Shown here: positions 56,581 through 64,000 of the stretch, in pieces
Position numbering within the stretch: the stretch's first letter is position 1
How the letters are laid out: each line of letters begins with the position of its first letter
Source: Siphonodentalium dalli
Taxonomy: Eukaryota > Mollusca > Scaphopoda > Gadilida > Siphonodentaliidae
Assembly: GCA_032622095.1 (NCBI GenBank)
Contig: CP136061.1
Location: 97,897,345-97,961,344, forward strand
Length of the DNA stretch: 64,000 nucleotides
Reading direction: 5' to 3'
Notes under the pieces: model-generated
The model's database searches: none
Told to the model about the DNA's origin: nothing
What the model saw: only the letters and a program-made list of their open reading frames with translations
Translations under genes and position numbers: made by a program

Positions 56581-57758
56581 AGCAAGCCAATTCACCGCCG
56601 AGACCCTTCGAGAAAATCGGAGAGCTCACCGCATACCAAGGAGAGGTCTTCCGATATAAAATACGCAACACAACCTTTGTGGACGAGGACGGCGGCGCAG
56701 ACAGCTTAGATATCTCAGTCCGTCTACCCCATGGAGATATCCCTTTGAATTTCTGGATTCAGTACGACGAAAATTCACATTCGTTAGAAGGATTACCGCT
56801 TCATGCAGACAGTCGGGGTTCACCATATAAGTTCCCCATCGTAGCAAGTGATTCGAAATGGGAGGAGTTTATAGACACGTTTGAGATCTCCATCAACAAC
56901 ACTGCATCTCGGTCACTTCCAGCTACGCATCTCTTCTATATAACTCTACACAATAGTTACCGTCGCTTCATCGCGTCTCGTGAGAAAGCCATAGATTTGG
57001 TGGAAAAACTAGCGCATTTCTTTGGAGACAAGAGTGCTCGCTATATCGACGTAGTTGATATTCGTAAAGGATCCGTGGTACTCGTGTGGTCTAACAGTTC
57101 TCTGTCCGGATTCGACTGTAAGAACTATTCAATATCGCATCTACATAATTTTATGGTAGATTCTTACGGAAGACCAAAAGGAGAATTTGCATCTGCGTTG
57201 CATCCGTTCACTGTTTCTTCTGTGGATTTAAAAACTCTCGGTTCGTGCTCCCCGTTACCTGTCGCGCCACAGCAGTCTTCTGTCTTTGACATTTGGGCGT
57301 CGGTGATTTTGCCTGCCATTATAGCCGTTATAATATTGCTTATACTAGTCATCATAATGGTGTTCATATATTGGAAGTGTTCGCGCACGCGACAACGACA
57401 AGCGGACACGCCCACCGAGTTTAAACGTCGCACGAAACCCATTATTCTTCCTAACGACATAGAGTACGATGATCCGTCACTGCGACCTCAGAGCCCACTC
57501 ATTCTCCCGTCTGACGAATCGAACGCACCCGACACGCCAACTTCAAACGGCACTCCAGCTACGCAATACACGGGACCAGCATTTCAGACATTTACAGACA
57601 GCCCGAATGGCGACGCGAACGGAAGTGCTAGCAACGGCGTAGCAACTGGTAAGGGGCCGAACCCACCAGCATACCGGCCACCTAAAGACATGCCACCAGC
57701 TTATCGGTTACCACCACCATATACTCGCCAAACAGCGGATCGTCGGAAGTGTGATTAG
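56581..57758 (+). CDS. DAG1: Dystroglycan, last coding exon (SEA-like domain, transmembrane, PPxY tail)
   Basis: Dystroglycan links extracellular laminin to dystrophin and the cytoskeleton at the plasma membrane. A pyrimidine-rich acceptor ends at 56,580 (gtaatttcag); the exon starts on the second base of a codon. Numbered on the frame opening at 56,517, residues 22-128 are the end of a cadherin-like domain (ELTAYQGEVFRYKI, GLPLHADSRGSP, ASDSK). Residues 135-200 form the SEA-like domain with the self-cleavage site Gly185-Ser186 (RKGSVVLVW, 57,069-57,074) that would release alpha from beta subunit. Cys201 and Cys244 match the conserved beta-subunit disulfide in spacing. The transmembrane helix is about 261-285. 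The tail has KPIILPNDIEYDD and three PPxY motifs (PPAY 383-386, PPAY 393-396, PPPY 399-402), the last equivalent to the dystrophin WW-binding site. Stop at 57,756-57,758. N-terminal exons are not visible; gene identity is strong. Confidence 0.93.
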
Positions 57759-59225
57759 ATATGAATGTATTGTTAGATTTCATGGAGTAAAATAACTGGT
57801 ATATAGCTTAGCATTATGCAAATCAAATATTGGAAAATGCTATATAATTTGTTATTTCATTTAGCAGGTTGCTTGCCATTGCACTATATATATATATATC
57901 GTTGATTGACTGGATCACGTCACATAGATGCTCTGCGCGCGTATCACAAAACATTGCCAGTTCATTCCCATCACTGCCAGAGATTAACATACTTAAATTT
58001 TATGTTTTTGCTGTGCAAATAACATTATGTTTGGACGTCGGTCAGCTTCATACACTTCAACATCTTGTTTGTTTCTATAGATAAAGTTGGTTCAGCGATT
58101 GGTTTTCTTATATAATAAAACTGCATGAGAACACTAAAATGACCGAGTAGCTATTAAATTTTCCATGGCATTTTGATTTTAGAAACAATACAGTTATTTT
58201 ACTCCCTGTTAGATATGTAAATGTTATGATTTGTTGTTAATGTTTGTGATGAGCGTATATGATTAATTTTAACTTCGTAAACAGTATACACGGGTTCACC
58301 ATATAGCATTGTATTTACACAATCACACCCATGGTAAAGGGGTCCTCTAAGTCGATATGATGTTCATGGGTCCTGCTATATGATATATTGGTGGGGCAAA
58401 ATAATGACGTTAAGATAAAGTGTTGTCATTTTAGATATCTCTGGTTATTTTTGGTATATGTCGGCACTTAATTCTCGATGAAAGCCTGTATTTTGATCAT
58501 CAGAAAGCATGATTTGGAAAAGTAAACACGGAAGTGAGAGAAAAAAGTCAACGCGGAAGTGAATCGTCTACTAAAATCCAACAGTGTTGCGCGCGCATCA
58601 CAATTTCACCTATTCATTTCGCAATAGAGTTAATTCGTGACGTCACGGAGTCCCAATAAAAAGTTATATTGTAGAGTCGGGAGTCCAATATGACTTTCGG
58701 GAATCCAATATTACTTTTTCCAGGACTATCACGTGGCGGCTTTTGCCCAATCGGAAATGGGGTTAGTTAAGGGATAGATAATAATATGCTTTATGTAGGC
58801 AATATATATCGTGAGCTGTGGATAAATATAATTATAATCATGAATGCTTTTTAACATTTCATCGAATCGCTCGGATTAGCCAAATACCACGATATATTGG
58901 TACAAATTTCCCCACCATTATCAGAGCTAACTCATCAGGACCCACGAACATCATATAAACTTAGCAGGGCCTTTTTTATCAGGGGTGAATACCTCCATGA
59001 CCACCGAACTTCACTTGTCCAAAGATACTTAATTGGATTTGACAGCAAGTTAAACACAATTACATAAGCCGATATTCGGTTAACCAGGTCAAACTAAAAA
59101 TTACTTAAAACCGACGGTATTCTTATAAAGGGGCTTCATTCGTTAATTTTCAAAAAATATCAAGTTCAATATCGGTCTGAAGGGGCAATCATTATCCATT
59201 ATAACCAATGTGTGATATATTCATA
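57759..59225 (+). other. Dystroglycan 3' untranslated region and flank
   Basis: AATAAA at 58,114-58,119 could be a polyadenylation signal, giving a 3' UTR of about 380 bp; no experimental support. The rest is AT-rich without genes. Confidence 0.4.
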
Positions 59226-59388
59226 TTATCACAACAGTGTGTTGATCCTTGTCGTAGTATCACGTCGCGTTGAGGTGGGCAGATTGCTGGATCAAACGAG
59301 TTGCCACAGGCAACGAGTTTGATCCGGAAATCTGCCCACCTCAACGAGACGTGGTGCGATGACACGGATCAACTCACTCCTGTGATAA
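59226..59388. repeat. 163-bp near-perfect palindrome (foldback)
   Basis: Arms start TTATCACA and run through gttgatcc and aggtgggcagatt to a centre gttgccacaggcaac. The inner 30 nt pair almost perfectly, the outer part with mismatches. Sequence unlike the other palindromes. Confidence 0.85.
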
Positions 59389-59769
59389 AAGGTTTTATAT
59401 ATGACGCCCAGTTTACAATAATAACAATTTAATTACATATTTTTTGTCACTTTAGCAGTTCAATTTTCTTACTATAGTTTATTTTTAACGGATAAATAGT
59501 TAGTTGTCGTCAATTCGGCACATCTTGGCAATTTCCGTAGGAGTGTGATATGATTTGATCCAGGGAAATCTCACTCAGTGTGATCCGACGATTTGGATTA
59601 GATAGTCAAACAATAGTGGTATTTAGGGAAGAATAGACGCAGTGATATAATAAATTACTATAACACCTGTTCACCTTCACTATATGAGAGCTATGTTCTA
59701 ATTATATAAAAATACTACGAGGTGCCTGCAAAATTACCAAGCAAATTTGTCAGCGCGTGATCCTACCCT
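59389..59769. other. No gene seen
   Basis: AT-rich spacer. Confidence 0.45.
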
Positions 59770-60212
59770 TAAATGCTCACTTAATGTTCGAGTCGCCGAT
59801 TATTTTTTTAAAGTGACTTGATATACGGTTTTAATAATAATATAGGCCATAAAATATGATTAAAATACTATAATTCATCACCATTTGAAACGTATGTGTC
59901 TCAGAAGATGCCCATAGAAAATAGAAAACAGCTTAAATCATAGGAAGATTACCGCCGTTTGGATCACATAATGCAATAGAATTCAAATTTAAGATCTATT
60001 TCGAATGAAAGGGGAATAACTCTATATATAAAATACCTCTTCATTTAAAATAATACACTTTTTCTACAATTTAGATGACTCAACAAAAACAACATGTTCA
60101 CAGTTTATTTTACACCGGAAAAGTTGATAATACAACGTGTTGGGTCTTCCTCTTTCAAATGGCATATATTTTATATAATGTGATCTGGGGGTTCGAAAAT
60201 TAAGTGGGCCTT
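59770..60212. mobile_element. Unexpanded relative of the 48-bp-repeat MITE
   Basis: About 440 bp, colinear with the flanks of 19,266-21,490 (gattaaaatactataattca, ctcaacaaaaacaacatgtt, cctctttcaaatgg). It ends with only about one 48-bp unit (ggcatatattttatataatg, tgatctgggggttcg) before the inverted end attaagtgggcctt. Confidence 0.8.
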
Positions 60213-62379
60213 GACATTGTCTTTTTATTGACATTCTGAACCTGGTGAGACTGAAGGGTGGATGCTTGATTGTACACATGTGTAAGGTTGATGTTCTGTG
60301 AGTTTACGATTATGTGTGTATGTACATGTACTACTATCAGTAGCTGGAGCCTCTAATTCAGGTCAGAATTCAAGTTCATTTTTTGAACAGCATTTCGTAA
60401 TGTAAACATCTAAGCAAATAACTCTACCGACATTGAAAGACCGTATTGTTGCTATATTTATTCTAAATTATATCGATTTGATTCAGGTTTATTCGGTGTA
60501 TAAATATATTATTTATGGAGCGGTAACATCGGTTAAAAATAAATGTATATATGGTGAAAACACAGGTGAAACTGGCGAGGATTACCCGAATAAATGGATG
60601 CTAGTATGACAGTATCATGCAATATGATGCAATTGTTTGATTGACCTGTTAGGTAAATTTGTATGTCACCTGTCTGAATTAGATATATGCGTCTTTCGGT
60701 CCATATTGGATGCTGAGCAAAACTAAGAGAAATAACTCTATTATAGAAAGGGAGACAACTCTATTTTCTAGTTACCACTTCCATAACTCTATTTTAATTT
60801 GATAATCACGTCATATTATAAATCGATGGTTTCTGTGATATGGTATTTCAGTTTTGTGTCCTCTACGTTTTGGATACAAGTTACACGTATTCGTGTGTAT
60901 TCTCTTTGGTATGTGTGACATAACCCAGTGTTCACAATGTATATGTGCTGATTTTATTACGCTTTATACTAAGTTGAATGTTTTCGCACTGTATTATATT
61001 GTTTATGAAGACTTTCTAAGAATGAGAATAAATTATTATTGAGGAAGTGTTGTCTTGTGTTATCAGATTCAGATTCATTTATTCACCATTCGCCATATAC
61101 ATTAGGCATATTAGGCGGTCAGGTCCTGCTCGAAGTGAAAACAACAGAAGAAGGTACACCATGCCAATTATATTCCAGTTTGAATGAACGAGTTTAAAGC
61201 GAAAGGCCACAAATTAATGTGAAACATGCATGAATATGTATACTGTATACACAGATATACACACGTGTATACATATGTATACATAAAATAAACATAGCAA
61301 TTCACATTTATATCCATAGATTAGTGTACTATCCTAGTTGTATTCTTTAAAGACTTGTTTCAAATAGATTCTAACGTTCTTTAATATTGATATATTTTCA
61401 ATAGAAAGGGTGACATACAACTTTTCTAGTGAAGGCTTCAACCAGTATAATAGTCAGGAATATATTTTTTCCTGAAAGTGACAAAATATTTACAGACCAA
61501 TTAGAATGAATTACATAGAATGTGATACTCGTCGCAGGTTTCCGAACCGCATATATATAGTAAACTTTCAGACCTAACTTTAATTTTTTTTATTTCTGGT
61601 AACTCTGGTTTATTTCTTCACACTTGGGAATCTACTTTCCATATCTGACTTCGCGTTTGGCTTTAAAACAATTAAATTTCCGTTATTCTCAGGGGGGGGG
61701 GGTCATCCACTTTTTTCCATACACTAGGCCGGGGTGGGTGGGTGGTTCAGCTGCGAAAAAGTCACTTTTTTCCTGAGTGGTCGAAATTTTTTCCTCTTAC
61801 AACATTTCTTCAATATAAATGCCTCAAAGTGTTCAGCATCATTGTTAAGGTGTGTATGACACTTAGGGCAGTGCTTAGGGGGTAGTTAGTGTGGATATGG
61901 GCATGATGCTTCTCAGAAATCCAGATTACGAACCAACTCTCAGGAATTCGCCTTTTACATCCGATCACATTGCCATGTACCAATGCTACTGGTTCCAGAT
62001 GAAAATGGACAGTTATGTAGCACATGAATAAACTTTAATATAAATAAAATGAAAAAAGCTATTCATTTATCTCATTAATATTTACTCATTATACCTGATC
62101 AGACCAGATGACGCAGTCAAAATTGTATCGGAACTTGGCATGGGACTGTAGACTGCAACAACGCAAATCACTGAGATAATAATCTTGAGATGGTGGGACC
62201 CAGATAAAAGATTGGGCGAGCATACATAGACCATGAATGTGTAGATATGGAGAAGGCTGCTAAGTGGAATAAACAAAATCAGAACAGATGAGTGAAAAGA
62301 AGGGAAAGAAAATATAATATAACTTAATATAATATGCAAGTCTAAAAATAATGTGCTGGTCATCAGCAAAATGATCGAA
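60213..62379. other. No gene supported
   Basis: Contains a G run at 61,693-61,702. The minus-strand ORF at 61,810-62,025 includes a protein-like stretch (RIPESWFVIWISEKHHAH) that I cannot assign; it could be a decayed transposon fragment. Confidence 0.35.
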
Positions 62380-62590
62380 GTCTGCAGAGGGCGAATTTGG
62401 CGATACTACCCGGCATAGCATCAACAAATTCAACCTCTAACGACCTCATTCTATTTTGGTCTCGACCAACCATGGAGAACTAGCTACATATGAGGGCCAC
62501 ATATGGTGAATTTGGTAATGCTATAGCCCACTCTGCTGGGAAGCATCACAAAATTCACCCTCCTTGGAGCTTATTCTGCAGACTGCATAT
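62380..62590. mobile_element. Diverged relative of the 240-bp two-hairpin MITE
   Basis: Shares ggtgaatttggt / aaattcaccct hairpin arms and 'cctcattct' boxes with 19,650-19,889, in the same order, ending ctgcaga on both sides. Confidence 0.65.
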
Positions 62591-63294
62591 GACCGTCTTG
62601 TTTTCAAGTTTCTATTTACACGCAGTACATGTATTTGTATGAATGCTTGACCTGGGTCTGGTCTTAGCACAGTACCTAGCCCAAGAACTCAGCTCATGGA
62701 AATGAAAATTAGTTTTGTGATACATAGTGGATTTCAGCTGAATACCTGTATTGTTGGAGAGTTAATTGACAGGTGGTGTTGCCCTAATAATTTTTTCAAA
62801 AATCATCATTGACATAAATTCATGTGATACTATGGGACACATCTAAAGTTACACTTTCTGTGATGAAAAGAAGGTACACTAATGCTTTTATATTTGTTTT
62901 TTCATGTATAATGAGCATTATGAGCTACCTTAGACAATATTTGGGGAAGAATCAATCAATAATTTACTGATCAGCACATGTATTCTGTGTGTTATTTTGG
63001 GTTTTTCCAGGTATTTTTTTAGAACCTGTTTCGTGTTGTTACAAAAGTTGGAATGACTTAGCAGAACCAGAAATGGAAATAGGGTAACTGTAATACTGAC
63101 CATCAAGCTTAAATGGTGTGATATTACAGATTTGGAGGTAAAAAGGGGGTGGGTACCCCGCATGAAATTGGAAAAAATATGTTTTCCTTCAAATAGGGGG
63201 GTGGTGGGTACCCAAGAGCCGAAAAAAAGTTTTTTCAGCCTAATGTCATGTCACTTTTTTCCGACCCCCCCTGTTATTCTATTAAGGTATCATT
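62591..63294. other. No gene seen
   Basis: AT-rich; two similar G-rich blocks (gggtgggtaccccgc and ggtgggtacccaag) near 63,147 and 63,200. Confidence 0.45.
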
Positions 63295-64000
63295 TTGTTC
63301 ATTGCAAAACTAATCAATGATGACCTCGAAACTCTCATGTGTTGGGCATCAGAATGGCTTGTAAAATTCAATCGCCTGAAAACGGAATCTCTTTTAATCT
63401 CCAGGAAAGAAACATTAGTATATCACCCACATCTGACCATGGGAGCCGCGACAATTGTCGAGGTTGACAGCCATAAACATCTGGGACGTACTTTCGATAA
63501 CATGGGCTCATGGGGTATCCACATCATATCTATGCTTGATAAAGCATGGGGTCGAGTGAATTTAGTACGTAAACATAGATATAGGCTATGCAGAGTATCG
63601 CTTGAAAAAATACATTACACATTTATCCGACAAATACTGGAATATGCCTCCCCTGTGTGGGATAACTGCCCTGATTATCTTAGTGATGACATTGAAAAGG
63701 TACAGTACGAAATGCCCCTAATAGTAACAGGTGAAACCATCAGTACGAGTAATGCGTGCCTTTTGTCAGAAACTGGCTGGGAACTCCTCTCTTCACGTCA
63801 TAGAAAACACAAGCTATGCCAATGTTTTTAAATGATACGTGGAACTGCTCCATCAATTTTAAGAAATTATGTACGACCAATTCAGGCAAATAATTCCAGA
63901 TATAACTTTAGATTTGAACAGATTTTAAGACTACCCTCGAATAATAATTATGACTAGGATATGGATTCTTTCTTACCATCTGTAATTACCAAATGGAACA
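63295..64000 (+). pseudogene. LINE reverse transcriptase C-terminal fragment, decayed
   Basis: The frame begins just after the catalytic YADD region would have been. It encodes the thumb and C-terminal blocks of a CR1/jockey-type LINE reverse transcriptase: WASEWLVKFNRLKTESLLIS, DSHKHLGRTF, FIRQILEYASPVWDNC, ETGWELLSSRHRKHKL. An in-frame TAA at 63,829-63,831 interrupts it, after which similarity continues (MIRGTAPSILRNYVRP, SRYNFRFEQI) to a second stop near 63,954 and on to SFLPSVITKWN at the edge. It is therefore a 5'-truncated, mutated copy. No endonuclease part is present. Confidence 0.82.

Noticed and set aside
61810-62025. Minus-strand ORF with a protein-like stretch
   Set aside because: I could not link it to any family and saw no continuation in neighbouring frames; noted only within the intergenic entry.
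1-64000. tRNA, rRNA or other structural RNA genes
   Set aside because: No convincing A and B boxes or rRNA-like sequence were recognised on reading; a covariance-model search would be needed to exclude them.

Overview
The window is nuclear DNA of an animal, most likely a marine invertebrate. Evidence: an intron-split dystroglycan gene end with metazoan-type PPxY tail, consensus splice sites, BEL/Pao and non-LTR retrotransposons, MITEs, AT-rich intergenic DNA and many microsatellites. Frequent TACATGTA- and ACCGGTA-like words and the repeat styles would fit a lophotrochozoan such as a mollusc, but this is an impression, not a diagnosis. No bacterial features, CRISPR array, rRNA or convincing tRNA were seen.

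Layout. 1-2 kb: the 5' half of a LINE on the minus strand (ORF1, then the start of an endonuclease-containing ORF2, cut by the window edge). 2-25 kb: gene-poor DNA full of small non-autonomous transposons. Ten copies of a 69-bp near-perfect palindrome sit inside elements with at least three kinds of ends (TTAA-flanked CCCTTT ends, and long TGTGACCCGCC ends). This part also holds a hAT-like element with a 7-bp target duplication, several unrelated long palindromes, and a MITE in which a 48-bp unit has expanded to about 30 copies. 24.8-25.3 kb: one or two candidate exons of a minus-strand gene for a small cysteine-rich secreted protein.

28.5-36.7 kb: a complete BEL/Pao LTR retrotransposon on the minus strand (157-bp LTRs, 5-bp target duplication, gag-protease and pol). 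It carries one in-frame stop and is split by a 5'-truncated L1/Tx1-like LINE that has its own 11-bp target duplication and a nonsense codon. 38.4-42.3 kb: an old segmental duplication carrying a TTAA-flanked MITE. 42.3-44.4 kb: a frameshifted CACTA/EnSpm-like transposase gene. 46.2-49.6 kb: a 1,671-bp nearly identical tandem duplication that contains a promoter-like region and candidate 5' exons of a minus-strand gene.

54.7-57.8 kb: a GGTACC-rich repeat array with a long inverted repeat lies in the last intron of the dystroglycan gene, followed by its terminal coding exon (SEA-like cleavage site, transmembrane helix, dystrophin-binding PPxY tail). 59-64 kb: more palindromes, a near-unexpanded relative of the 48-bp-repeat MITE, and a decayed LINE reverse transcriptase fragment at the right edge.

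The only gene recognised with high confidence as a host gene is dystroglycan. Everything else recognised is mobile DNA or tentative exons.
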